The translations under genes and the position numbers were made by a program. This document shows positions 43,542 through 54,373 of a stretch of DNA of 64,000 bases, piece after piece (positions within the stretch are counted from its first letter, which is position 1; the number at the start of each line of letters is the position of its first letter). The notes beneath the pieces were generated by a model. The model was not told the DNA's origin. It did no database searches and saw only the letters and a list, made by a program, of their open reading frames with translations. Source of the DNA: Roridomyces roridus (lineage: Eukaryota; Basidiomycota; Agaricomycetes; Agaricales; Mycenaceae); the NCBI GenBank assembly GCA_029378245.1, contig JARKIF010000001.1, positions 2,480,001 to 2,544,000 of the forward strand, written 5' to 3'.

Positions 43542-44459
43542 TTATAATTCGAAAGGCTGGAGGAGCTCCGGAGGCGCGTGCGGCTTGCGGCAGTCCTCTT
43601 TCCAATGTGCACCTCCACAATTCGGGCACGGCTTGTTTGGCGCCGTCTGCTCGCTGCTTCCGAACCTTTTGCGAGCCTGGGCTACGGTCAACCCGTTGCG
43701 CCGGCTAAGCACGACGGTAGGGCAGTCAACCCGCCAATGGGGACCACCGCAGACTGCGCACGGTGGGGGCTCAAAGTTCTGCCTGGTAGAACAAGCAGCA
43801 ATTGAATGCGGGCCTCCACAAGCAATGCACACCGCGGTTTTCGATGGTTTGGCCTCGACTTGTTTAGTTTTGGGGGTGGAAGCCGTGGGAGCGACGGGCG
43901 TGGACCACTGTCGGAACGTCGTGCAAAGGCCATCCCAATCTGGGCGCGTCGACGATGGACCAATCTCGCGGGTTGGAGGGGGAGTTGTGGGGAGGCAGGA
44001 AATAAGAGCAGCGAAGCGCAGGTCGCGAAGGGTCAATCCTTCCAACGCGCGGCTTTCATCGGTATCGTTTGGATGCCATTCTGGGCGCAGTGCAGAATGG
44101 GTGGTGGTGCAGATATGAACTGCTGAATTGCGCGGCGAATGTTGCACCTTCAGCCAAGCCGGATGGTGTTTTTCCTGCTCCGACAGCTCGACGACCTGCT
44201 GGAGAAATGCCGAGGCAGGAGACGGGGTAGGAAAGGTGAATCGACATGCCAGCCCTGCCGTGCGTAGCGTAGAATGCTCCTTGCCAATGGCAGCGATGTA
44301 CCAGCTCCGCAAGTACAGCGGAAAAAGGTAGTTGTTCGCGTCTTCCTCTGTGATCCATGGCGTCGGCCAGCCTTTGGGCTTGCCTGGGATAGGCACTGCG
44401 GTTGGCGCGTCAGAGGAGAACAGCCGTCGTGCAACTGGGCGAGAAAGGCGGGAGAACAT
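43542..44459 (-). CDS. Pterin-4a-carbinolamine dehydratase-like protein fused to three zinc knuckles
   Basis: Single exon, 305 aa. Residues 1-20 (MFSRLSRPVARRLFSSD) look like a mitochondrial presequence. Residues about 60-150 match the PCD/DCoH fold: LACRFTFPTPSPASAFLQQV, EKHHPAWLKVQHS (the HH-P-W catalytic signature), then LTLRDLRFAALI. PCD recycles oxidised pterin cofactors and can act in molybdopterin pathways. Residues about 205-300 hold three Cx2Cx3Hx4C knuckles: CIACGGPHSIAAC, CAVCGGPHWRVDC, CPNCGGAHWKEDC, which usually bind single-stranded nucleic acid or protein. The frame is open and continuous across both parts. I know of no standard PCD with this tail. Confidence 0.8.
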   Translation of the reverse strand: MFSRLSRPVARRLFSSDAPTAVPIPGKPKGWPTPWITEEDANNYLFPLYLRSWYIAAIGKEHSTLRTAGLACRFTFPTPSPASAFLQQVVELSEQEKHHPAWLKVQHSPRNSAVHICTTTHSALRPEWHPNDTDESRALEGLTLRDLRFAALISCLPTTPPPTREIGPSSTRPDWDGLCTTFRQWSTPVAPTASTPKTKQVEAKPSKTAVCIACGGPHSIAACSTRQNFEPPPCAVCGGPHWRVDCPTVVLSRRNGLTVAQARKRFGSSEQTAPNKPCPNCGGAHWKEDCRKPHAPPELLQPFEL

Positions 44460-44608
44460 GATGGCACGAATTGCTCCCGAGGGTCGCGTTCTTACGAAAA
44501 AAGTTCGAGCCTTGTTCGCAACTTGTTCGTTCAACTTCGAACCGGTTGGAGTGTATTCAACTGAATACATGCTTCGACTCAAACTCAACGCTACCAACAC
44601 CCTTTGAG

Positions 44609-45297
44609 TCATTCGACATACTTTCCAGAATATTCCCTCGAAAACTCTGTTTCCACAGTTGCGAGCAATTTCCGCAGTGGTGTTTCGCACAGAAAGTTGC
44701 CTGTCCACTGCTCACTACCGTGAATACCAGCACGATATCCTACAAATGCCCGGTCCAGACCAACCATGTCCGCAAGTGCAATGCCAATGTTTCGGTGCTT
44801 TCCGCGTCGACTCAACGTTTGCCGCCGCCCCAGATACTGTCGACCTGGTTGAAAACAAGTTCCAGCTTCCGGTGCGTTTCTCGAAAAGGGTCGAGGTTGT
44901 CGTTGGCTGTCGACACTATTGTTGGCAGGTCGTTGAGCAGTTGTTTTCGTTCAATGGTATCGGGGTCAAGCCAAAGAATGAACCGCTCGATGGCTGAACT
45001 TCTGCGGGGGTTGACTTGGACGGATAGACTGGCCGCGACGGCTTGCCAGCAGCTGCGAAGGTCGGCGATGGGGACATACGCTTTCACTTGCTCACTGAAA
45101 GTCTAAGTGGCAAGGATGTTCTATTCGTCAGACACCGGCGTTCGGCAGTGGAAGAGATATCTGGCATATATCTCGTGCGCTGCGAACGCCGTGTCGATTA
45201 GGACAATGTAGTGGCAAAACAGCGGGTCGATTAGGAGCTTGTATTTTTCCAAGGAATGCCTCTCGATACGCATGACATGCGTAAAGAGTCGCGCCAT
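44609..45297 (-). CDS. Uncharacterised protein
   Basis: Three exons: 45297-45134, 45094-44845, 44797-44609 (200 aa, in frame). Sequence includes HSLEKYKLLIDPLFCHYIVL, YARYLFHCRTPV, SAIERFILWLDPDTIERKQL and a C-terminus with TPLRKLLATVETEFSREY. No family recognised; it is mostly helical with no signal peptide or clear transmembrane helix. The first intron is only 39 nt. The frame is open upstream of the chosen Met to at least 45400, where it would overlap the 5' end of an opposite-strand gene, so the true start may be further out. Confidence 0.55.
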
Positions 45298-45364
45298 GTG
45301 TTTCCCGGGCAACCACGGCGAGGTCGTCCAGTCGGCAAGAGCATTTGTGAGCCAATCCTTGGTT

Positions 45365-45704
45365 ATGGAGTCAAAGGTATGTAAGCAGCTCAGGGAAGAC
45401 TAAAATGGATTCGACTTAGTCGATGGGTGCTCGCTCCGAGTGCGCGTTCCCGGCCGGCGATCAATACGATCGAGCCTTGATCGAGCCCCTCTTCTCATCG
45501 ACACAAAATCTGAAATGGTCCACCAAGAAATGGATGTCGATCAACGCGCCTCGAACAGCAGTACAAGAATATGTCGTTTTCATCGAGAAAGAGCCAGGTT
45601 TGAACGAATTTGAAGCCCTTCTTTCCTCCAGACCATGCCAGCCACCGCGCGGAAAGTTTGTTCGTGTTTTCCCTCCCATCTCAGCCCTCCGCCTCGTCAC
45701 GTGA
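45365..45704 (+). CDS. Small uncharacterised protein
   Basis: ATG at 45365 gives a 12-nt first exon (Met-Glu-Ser-Lys), then a 43-nt intron (GTATGT...TTAG, 45377-45419), then MGARSECAFPAGDQYDRALI and WSTKKWMSINAPRTAVQEYV, VFIEKEPG. Reading on without another intron ends at 45704 (about 98 aa). A 35-nt intron from GTTTGA at about 45598 would instead extend the protein to about 45786. Codon use looks coding; no family recognised. Confidence 0.45.
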
Positions 45705-45965
45705 AATGGGAGTGCTTCGCTTCGCTCGCAAAAAACAGGAGTCCTCTGCGTATGTCGATCCGGGGCATAAGGAAACCGGAAATTAGCATCCTGGGGATGC
45801 TGCTTAGAACGGATCGCGCGGATAGAAGAATATTTCTACTCGGGCGTTTGGACGAGTGTTGTTGTGATTTGTGTGGTCATTGATCAAGTTTCTCCAGATA
45901 CAATTCCGTAAATAACTTATAATTTATAAGCATACATGAGATAAGACGCATAACTGCGCTGCCGA

Positions 45966-47497
45966 TTAAATGTCATGGACGATTCTAGAATTATAACTGC
46001 TCTGCGGATTGAATATCATGGCTGATTCGTCCAGTTGGAATTCCGTCTCAGCCACCGAATCCACCGGTTTATTAAACATCGAGGCGCCCAGTACGTCGAC
46101 TACAGATCCAAAGCTCCACTTGTGAGGACTTGGAACCGCAGAGTTCCTCTTGAAAGTCATAGAGGAGCCAATGGACTGGCTGGGAGGAAGCGAATCCACC
46201 GTCGACACTCCAGCCCTGGAGGCTCGAAGATTGAGGATGAGGCGGTTCGTGAGGATCACAGGGAGGGTGGTGGCCAAACTAAAGTAGAATCTCAGCTCTT
46301 ACATTCTTCCTTCCGACTTGATTGTACTTACCTGGCGTTGACGGAGAGAAGATCGAGAGGCGCGAACTAGCGATGTTTAATAGGATCGGAGCCAGGAATG
46401 AGTTCAAAGGACTTACAATCATGGTCATCATGTTGACCACGCTGATTATTGCAACAATGCTGAAAATCGGTCAGGAGGGGCGGGAGTATCGAGCAAAAAA
46501 CGTACACAAAGTAGATGGAACCGTCTCGTAAAATGACGCCCAGAAGACCGAGAGATTTGCTCCCTTGCAGGGTTTTGTAGGACTTGTATATGGTCATGGC
46601 GAAAACAACCACATCGAATATGAACGCAGGGGCCCAAAATGCTACTGCTCCACGACTAGAAGAAGCCTGAACCCGATGTAAAGTCTGAAAGTCTCGGGCT
46701 TACCTTCCAAAAGAGCCTCCTCCGGCGCACCCAACGACGCCCGGCGGGTCCGGAAGCAGGGTTGTATGATTAATGAATACCTGTAACCCAGTCAACAAGG
46801 GGCAGTCTCAGGAGCGATGGAGACTCACAGCCATGAACGCCACCTCCCCGATGAAGAATAGCAGGAACGCGAGCAGGACGGGGCGTCGGCCTCCGTATAG
46901 AGCGTACATCCGGAGAGCGAATACGCACTGGACCAGTCCCACACAGACTAAAGAATAGGACCCCGGGAAAGCCAAAAAGCGTGCACAGCTAATGTTCGGT
47001 GAGTGCGACGTATATCTTTGGAAAGTTTGACGAACACTTGTGGTGTCCATGTAGGGTCGAATAGGGCTGAAGTTGTTTTAAGAGTCGGCGTACAGAAACT
47101 TGTAGATGTTGGCTCACCATCTAGTACGACAATCTCCATCAGAGGTGGGACATATCTCAGCTGGCATCGCTTAGTCGATTGAACGCAAATATGGACTAGC
47201 GAGGACATACGCAGACCCAGAGGATCGTGAATAATCCCCATTTTCTGGACCAAATGTGTTCAACTTCGAGGTCAAAGGTCAGTCCTAGAAAGAGGACGAT
47301 TAACTGGGCGAGACATGCAATCCAGACTGTAATACCTATGTCAAGGAACAGAACCACAGCGCAAGCCACGAAGTAGTACTTGATGGCAAAACTGTCTGAA
47401 TTGAGCGGAGAGGCAATGCCGTGGAATGTGTAACTCACAGATGCTCAAAGGCTGTTGTCAGAGTCGCTATATCCGGGAGGGCTGGAGGGGCCGACAT
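45966..47497 (-). CDS. DUF6533-type seven-helix membrane protein
   Basis: Member of another Agaricomycete-expanded membrane family of unknown role. About eleven small exons read from ATG 47497 to stop 45966. After MSAPPALPDIATLTTAFEHL comes the DUF6533 block: YYFVACAVVLFLDI, DLEVEHIWSRKWGLFTILWV and RYVPPLMEIVVLD. Later helices: SLVCVGLVQCVFALRMYALY, RPVLLAFLLFFIGEV, AFIFDVVVFAMTIY and IVAIISVVNMMTMI; LATTLPVILTNRLILNLR closes the core before a polar tail of about 80 residues. The donors include GTTCGT and GTACGT. Intron sizes 43-52 nt. Frames appear intact. Confidence 0.82.
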
Positions 47498-48478
47498 CCT
47501 GCTGCAGTCCAGTCCCGACCCTTCGCCGGGTACTTATAACATAAGTCCTCTGAAGGCCGGGCGCTGGCTCTTTGTTCCGAACACCAATTTTGGCTCCGTG
47601 GCGTTTGCGTGGCGTTGTAGTGCGTGCCCACAGATCTATCGCATGATGATATGCAGTACGCATCTCCTGTTTCTGCAAAAATACCTTGATATCAGTCATC
47701 CTCGATCTACGGAGCTTGTTCGCAATTAAAACGAAGCAGCCAAGAACGCGGGAGTGCAACACGAAGGAGCGGCGACCAAGGATCAGAAGACCTAAACGTG
47801 ATTTCAGTGAAAAGAGACTTTGATATCAGTTCAGGGCAAGTTCAGTCTGTCAAGGATTCCATTGCCGTGTCCGTGTCCTCAAAATTCCAGTTGGCCACAG
47901 TAACCTCTCACGACGGTCAAATGGCAGTTGAGAAGAATCGTGGTTCGGTGAACCAAACACTGCCACATACCTTGGAGTCTTCTTTGAGTTCTGTTCACCT
48001 TGGCAGCTGAACCGCGGGAGCACCTCGACTCGGCATCGGGCGGCATCTCGAACCTATGTACTCACTGGACTTGCAACTCGTTCGTCTTCGTCCTGACGAC
48101 TTGGACGGATTCACACTTGGCTGAAACCCCCTTCGTGGACACAGGCGACCGTGTTCCTGGGCGTGGATATTTCTCTCGTACAATTTTGGCGCGACGCCTC
48201 ACGGTCCTCCTCAAAAAATTGGTCATGATGCTAGACCCAAGAGGGTACATCTTTCTCACTTCAAGCGAAGCTCTTTCCCAACAAGGAGCATCTTTCGCAC
48301 TTCAAGGGGCTGATTCATAGCGCGGACTTCAACCCCGCCAACTCCATCGCAAAGCTGCTGTTAATTCCAGTTGCCAACAGAGGATTCTCGTTTTACGCAG
48401 ACAGCGCCGTGATTGCTATTCACTAGAGAGGTCGGTGTTGCGGCATACCGATCAAAGGAATTACCGGTACCAGGCCGT
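47498..48478. other. Intergenic about 1 kb
   Basis: Between the DUF6533 gene's 5' end and the diterpene cyclase relic. Short frames on both strands show no family signal. TACTTATAACATAAG near 47530 could be a TATA region for the minus-strand gene. Nothing else supported. Confidence 0.4.
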
Positions 48479-49716
48479 TTATTTTGAAGGCTTGATTGTG
48501 GGTAATCCCCACCCAAACAGCATGGCCTGTCGGTACGTAAGTAAGTACTTCCCGTTCACCGAGTACAGCTCCCAGGCACTGATGTCCTGCAGTTCGTATA
48601 TCGCATTGTAAACCTCCGCGGGTCTGAATGCATCGGCCGATTTTTTACCTGGAGCCTCTCCCATGTACTCTTGAGTAGCCGCGGCACGGAGATCAGCAGG
48701 CGACCTGTGCATGCATGCAGTTGCGCTCGTAACCGAAATCCGCCGCATTGCTGCCTTGACTTTAGGTTCCGTCATACCCTGAGATTCGGGAAAATCCATC
48801 CCATTCAGATTTCGCTCTGCTGTATCGCGCTCCATGCTCCCCTAAGCGCTACAGATCCGACCAAGCAGAAGACACATATGAGTGATGCGGCCTGAGATGG
48901 ATGAGCTTGAGCTCTGGCGTGGGGAAGGCATTGAGGCCGGGAGAAGATGACATATGAAGAGCGAAGAGGCACAGAATCCAGGGATATATTCGGACCCAAT
49001 CGTCCTAACCCACTTGAGTTAGGAATGCGCAATGTGAAGAACCATGCTCTAGGAAGGTGCCGCGTCGACCGTGTTATCCTCCGTCTGCTGTACTGACAAG
49101 GTATCCCTTGAGTTCCGGTCTCAGATGCGTTCTATCACAGTTTAAAGCCTCTGCGAAGTCGGGTAGTTGTCGATGAAGCATATATTTTCATGCAGTGAAA
49201 TAGGGTCCATCATGCAATCGAAAGAGGTGATATTGTGGCCACGGGAAGGCAGCAAAGATATCGTCCAGAACCTGTCGAAGCGTGGGCAAGGCCGCTGTTC
49301 CCTCGTCCTGCACTATGAAATCAAAGAAGTTGTCCACCTGAAACTAGAAAGAATGTATAAACAAAAAGTTTTGCGGGCAAGAATACATTTGGCCACACCC
49401 GAGTCGAGATGGGCAGACAGGTACAGTTCAGCTTTGTCGAGGCAACTGGCCAGATCAGCAGCCTTACTAGAGCATAAAGGGGCAGCAAGCATGATCAAGA
49501 TGGAGTCTGTCAGATGGCGGCGCTGGGTGATATTGCCAGGAATTGGCCGTCCTTCGAGAGCATGGACATCCAGGCCGTGTCGTACACGCTCGAAGACGTA
49601 GTTCCCAAGCCATAGCTCCAAGCATGTCGTGAGAGCAGGTCACGGGGATGACTATTCGCCTCGTCAAGGAGGAGTCGTTCGGAAGCGGGGAGACGCATGT
49701 TGGACTGGTGAACCAT
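48479..49716 (-). pseudogene. Relic of a diterpene cyclase (copalyl diphosphate/kaurene synthase type)
   Basis: Two conserved ends of a fungal bifunctional diterpene cyclase remain in 1.2 kb, where an intact gene needs about 3 kb. N-terminal part, 49716 to about 49170: SYGLGTTSSSVYDTAWMSML matches the YDTAW signature; HLTDSILIMLAAPLCSSK follows in another frame; then an intron and VDNFFDFIVQDEG, ended by a stop. C-terminal part, about 48900-48479: GRITHMCLLLGRIC, a TAG stop, GSMERDTAERNLNGMDFPES, corresponding to the helix carrying the Mg2+-binding NSE/DTE-like motif, and the last about 85 residues. The alpha-domain aspartate-rich motif and most of the middle are gone. Frame changes, a stop and a large deletion make function implausible. 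It lies just downstream of an intact-looking P450. Confidence 0.75.
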
Positions 49717-49968
49717 GCCAGGACTCCAGATTTCGGAGGTACTGTTTATTCATTTCACAAGTATCAGGGTTTGATCAGGGTCGTTCCAGTGAGGTCGTGG
49801 TAGGATGCAGCGAAGGCAACGAAAAGGTGGACAGATGGCCGCAGAAGAGGTATTATATAGACCAAGAGAATGAATAGCGGAGGTAAGAGGATTGGATAGC
49901 CTCTTGGAGCTCGGATACGACAAGGACTTGACAGAGACTGCGAGTAAAGGAGTGCTGCCGGACACGGA

Positions 49969-52249
49969 TCAGTGATATGTGATTGACAGCGCTCGCAGAT
50001 TCTCAGCGGGGCCGGGCGGGCAATCGAGCTTTCTAAATTCTAATATCTCAATGCGTTTGGACTCCATGGAGAAAGACACGCTCGCGTTCGGGCGGCTTCG
50101 CTTGTCGTTCCAGGTTGAAACGGATCCGGAGAGCTCGCAAGCAGACTCGGATAGTGCACAGATCAAAAGCTGAGTAAAGCATCCTGCAAGATAAATCCAT
50201 TCCTCGAACTCTATTTCACAGATTCCGCTGCTGGGTCTCAGCATAAACATGTCAAGAGGTCTGGTAAAGTGTGAGTGAGCAGAAGAAATAGACCGTGCAT
50301 TCAGACCTCATGGACTTTTCATTCGTTCCTGGGGCCGGTTTGATCTTGAAGCGGCGAACGACGGTTGCAATTATCATGTGAAGCTCCATTTCAGCCAGCG
50401 GTCGACCGATGCAGCCTCTCAAACCGATTCCTGCGCAGAAAATCAAGTAGAGCGGACGGTACGGACAGTTCCAACGCACCGAATGGCCAGTAAGCGGCAA
50501 GCATCTCGGGGTCCTCATACAACGTCTGCTTGCCGTCAATTTCTTTGAGCCATCGTTCCGGCCGGAAGACCAAGGGATCCGGAAAGATGTCCTCTCGCCG
50601 ATGCGACGAGTAAGCCTGCCCCGCGATGACCTGGGTAATGATTCAGAACAAGAAACAAAAAGCCGGGTTTAGTCAACGTACCGTCCCGGCAGGCAGGTAG
50701 ATTCCCTGGTGAGATGCTCCTCCCGCAGGCACAACACGTTCCAACACGCTTTGCCCTGGAGCCCACAAGCGGAGTCCTTCCTTGATGACGGCGGCTAGGT
50801 AAGGGATATCTCTCAACTCTTGTACGCCCGGAATGATGTCAGGGTCCGGGATCGCTGCTTCGAGAGCTGCACGCAGGGTAGCGTAAACAGCTGGGGTACG
50901 AGCAAGCTCCCAGACTATATAAGCAAGAGAAACGGTCGTTGTGTCGGCACCAGCGAAGAGAAATGCAGCGGCTTGACTGATCACGAGCTTCTCCGGAGGG
51001 GACTCGCCAGTCTTTGGATCGACAAAATTCTTGAGATTACTCTGATAGATGTACGAGGCAATCGAAACGGGTAAACCACTGGAACGTACCAGGATATTGA
51101 GCCGCTCAGAGCTTTCATCCTCGACTGCATCATCGTACAGGGCAGCAGCATACTGGAAAATGAAATCAATATCCGACACCGCAGGGTATCCAAAAAGTAT
51201 TGCACCTTCAAAAACCTGGGGCCGCTTTCGAAAACGCTGCGAAGTGCCTGCAAGGGTATACATCTCAGAGTCCAATACGCCCAACCCGGAAGATAGGGTA
51301 ACTCGAATATCATCTTAGTCGGTGTGGTTTCATAATTCAGTCGCGCGTACTAATTGCTTATCGATCATGAATCGGTCGATATCCTAGCTGAATGTTCATG
51401 ACCGTAGGCAACAGAAGGCATCATATACATACCAAAACGCAAGGGTGTGTCTTGCCTGTTTCGACCTGTCTAAAGTCGCATCCAAGAACGATTGCTCCCA
51501 TCCTGGCACGGGTTCAAGTCAATTCATACCCTGGAGCACTCACGTACATGTCGAGCGCCAGGAGCCTGAATAGACTGACTGTCTCCAGTCTTGGACCAGA
51601 GAGCTTGACACGACGAGTGAATTGATTGAGAATACGGCGCGCAGCAGGTTCCCCCTTGACAAGATTGTCTTTACGGAACGGAGGGGCCGACCACTTGCTG
51701 ATAAAGGCATGGAATTTAGGGTCGCTAGAATAGGCGTCAGACTTTGGGTTGTTTTGTAGTTTGATGCTCACTCGGTACTGAAATTGTTGTGCAATCCGTC
51801 AAAGGTAAACCCCTTGTACCAGTCGGACTTTCGATAGTTGTGCCCTCGATAGACTTCCTGAATGTTGGGGATGGAGTTGACGGCGACCTTGTTCGAGGCT
51901 ATGCGGACAATGGGGCCGTGTGTCTGAGGAGCAAGTTAGACTAGCTAATGAGTTTTTTCTCATATGTACTTTAAAGCTTTCATCCACAGTAAAACAACGA
52001 TTGAATCTGACGCCTTGCCACAGAAGCCAGTAGTCTCCAAGGTGAGCGGTACGGGGCGCCGGTACTTTCGAGAGAGGCGAGAAGAAGTAGTTGTAGCCCG
52101 CCTGTAAACATTTGTGGATATGTCCAGTTCTTTGGAATGGGACGTACGTGGGCCAAACACCACACCAGGATTGCAATGCTGGCGAATACAAAAAACGAGG
52201 GGGCCATTGTGTTGAGGACGGAACCTGCGGTGAGCTCTGGAACCATCAT
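49969..52249 (-). CDS. Cytochrome P450
   Basis: Haem monooxygenase with an N-terminal membrane helix ([17 protein letters not shown]). About a dozen exons run from ATG 52249. Landmarks in order: [60 protein letters not shown] (I helix, AGxDTT), [10 protein letters not shown] (ExxR), FRPERWLKE, and the haem loop [10 protein letters not shown], which is formed when the intron with donor GTGCGT is removed, then RPLAEMEL. The last exon reads [19 protein letters not shown] and stays open to 49969; family members normally stop near here, so the last 60 residues are doubtful. All key residues are present. The neighbouring diterpene cyclase relic suggests a former terpenoid cluster. Substrate unknown. 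Confidence 0.85.
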
Positions 52250-52903
52250 CTTGCGTGGTGGGATTCCTGAACCCGACGCAAAGGCATTTCAAGTATCTGT
52301 GTTTGACAGGGTGGAATAGTTTCGGAATGGATGCACGTCTTCGGAGACGTTGCGGAATGAGTACCTCGGAATCGTCAAGGAAGGTCTCCTCCCAGCGGCT
52401 AGCAAAATCAATTCATTCGCGGCGAGGTCAGTTTACTGAAGTCCCCGAGGTCGTAACCTCAAGTCAAGGGGTCGATTAGCGGTGACGCAGCGCCAGACGA
52501 GAATGTGGCTGAGATGTGTTCATGTTCATTCATAAAGGCACTCTCGGGAGCTTGTTTTGGACAGAACCAAGATGAGTTTCGGATCAAGGTTCTTTCTGAT
52601 GCCGGACCTCACCTCAGCATGTAAGTACATCCCTCGTCTCCACTGAGCCCAGGGCGGTATTCACCATAGTCTTTCAGGGAAAAAGCAAGAGACATTATCT
52701 GAACAAGCACAAAATCCCAATCTACTTTTCACTTCCACTTTTCCGCCCCGTCCTGTTTTGTATTTTCTGACTCCGCCCCACCGGAGTGTTGTCTTTCATC
52801 TCCTAGCCTTGGCCTAGAAGGGCTTTTCTTCGACACCCTGCCGGACGATCCTCGGTGGTTGTCGCGTTTTCTCTCGTCTTCTGATCCCACAATGCCCTTC
52901 GTC
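52250..52903. other. Intergenic 654 bp
   Basis: Between the P450 5' end and the 3' end of the coiled-coil gene. No gene or repeat recognised. Confidence 0.4.
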
Positions 52904-54103
52904 TCACCACCGTACACGCTTCTGTGGCCTGCCGTCTCCCTCCTGCCGTCCCTGTCCTCCACTCTTACGCCGGCGACCCACATGGCGCGCAGAAAAGTCC
53001 AGCGACTCGCTCGTTCGTTTGCCGATGACGGTGGCGGGGGCGGGAGCATCAACGTTCATCTTGCGCGCCTCCAGGTCGGCCAACTGTTTCGCATGGACCG
53101 AAGCGAGGCGACAGATCGTGTGGTGGACCTTGACAGCGTTCTCCTCGCGTTCACGCATCAGAATCGTCACCTGCTCCTCGGCCTGCTCCGCCCTCTTCTC
53201 CATCGCGCCCAACTGCTCGGTGGTAGCAAGCTGGCGAACCACCATGGTCACCGCACCCTCAGCCACCTGCTCCTTCATCTGCCCGACCTCGGCCTGTAGC
53301 GAAAGCACCTCATTCTCTCGCTGATTCCTCTCAGCAATCGCCCCCGTGGCAATCCGCTCCAAGCTAGCGACTTTGCTTCGCAGCCTCTTGACTGCCTTGT
53401 CCTTCGCGGTGACCATCTTCTCAAGGTCAGCGATCCTGTCGACATGCGCCGTGATGATCTGGCGGTGGGCGTGCTGGCGGGTCTCCTGTATGCGGCGGGA
53501 CGCTTTGCGCTGCTTGGTCATCGCCTGGATCTTTGCGGTTTTCATCCTGATCCGCTGGGCCTCAACATCCTGTTCCTCTCGGCGAGCGATGGTGGTGTCC
53601 TTGAAGTCATCGACCTGGGCCTTGAGGTGCTTCAGCTCCTCGCCTTGCGCGCGATTGATATTGAGGATGGCGAGATTAGACATGGCGAGTGCGCGAATTT
53701 GGTCCTTGTGCTCGGAGGCGTTCTTGCTTAGCGTGTTTTCGAGACTGGCGATCCGAGCTTGGGCGTGGCTGTAAGCCTGGCGAACGGCTTCCAGCTCTTC
53801 CTCCTTCTCGGCGAGGTCGATTTGGGTGTCCCGAGCCCGTGGCTCGATAACCGCGACTCGCTCCAATAAGAATATCGCACACGACCACGCATAGTTGAGA
53901 ATCTTGATCTGCTGTTGCTGTCCTTGCCGAACCCGCTCTTCAAGATAATGTGTATACGCCGCCTGCTCCATGTTGACGTCTTGAAGGTTCTTGTCGGCGT
54001 TGATGACGAGAACAACCCAAGTGAGGGCAGAGGCGCGACAGACTTTGATGAACGGGGTAGCCAAGAAGGCGAGAACGCTGTAGAAGATGTGCAGAATATG
54101 CAT
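52904..54103 (-). CDS. Coiled-coil protein with N-terminal membrane helix
   Basis: Single exon, 399 aa. The N-terminus MHILHIFYSVLAFLATPFIK is hydrophobic, followed by a second apolar stretch (ALTWVVLVINA). From about residue 85 to 370 it is a nearly continuous coiled coil with heptads such as EKEEELEAVRQAYSHAQARI and LEKMVTAKDKAVKRLRSKV. The C-terminus is strongly basic (GRRRKSGG, RPQKRVRW), nuclear-signal-like. No family recognised. The combination suggests a membrane-anchored tether, but an internal start at the Met of VNMEQAAYTHYLEE would give a soluble coil. It is one of only two intronless genes in the window. Confidence 0.7.
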   Translation of the reverse strand: MHILHIFYSVLAFLATPFIKVCRASALTWVVLVINADKNLQDVNMEQAAYTHYLEERVRQGQQQQIKILNYAWSCAIFLLERVAVIEPRARDTQIDLAEKEEELEAVRQAYSHAQARIASLENTLSKNASEHKDQIRALAMSNLAILNINRAQGEELKHLKAQVDDFKDTTIARREEQDVEAQRIRMKTAKIQAMTKQRKASRRIQETRQHAHRQIITAHVDRIADLEKMVTAKDKAVKRLRSKVASLERIATGAIAERNQRENEVLSLQAEVGQMKEQVAEGAVTMVVRQLATTEQLGAMEKRAEQAEEQVTILMREREENAVKVHHTICRLASVHAKQLADLEARKMNVDAPAPATVIGKRTSESLDFSARHVGRRRKSGGQGRQEGDGRPQKRVRW

Positions 54104-54373
54104 GGTGGATGTAGTAGAACGCGAAGGAATCGTTGAGTGTCAGCCACCTTGTCTGGGATTTTCAATGGCACCTCCGCCACCCTTGATTCTTCTCCCATTG
54201 GTATTCGATGCTTCAACGCCTGAAGACGCGTCGTATTCGCGTGCTGAGAACTGGCATGGAAGTGAAGGAAAAGAGTTGAATGATGCAATGTCCTATTTTT
54301 GGAAATTCTCTTGATCAAGTCGCACGGCACCAACACGGCACGACATCTCTGCTTGCTCCACCACACTCACTTC

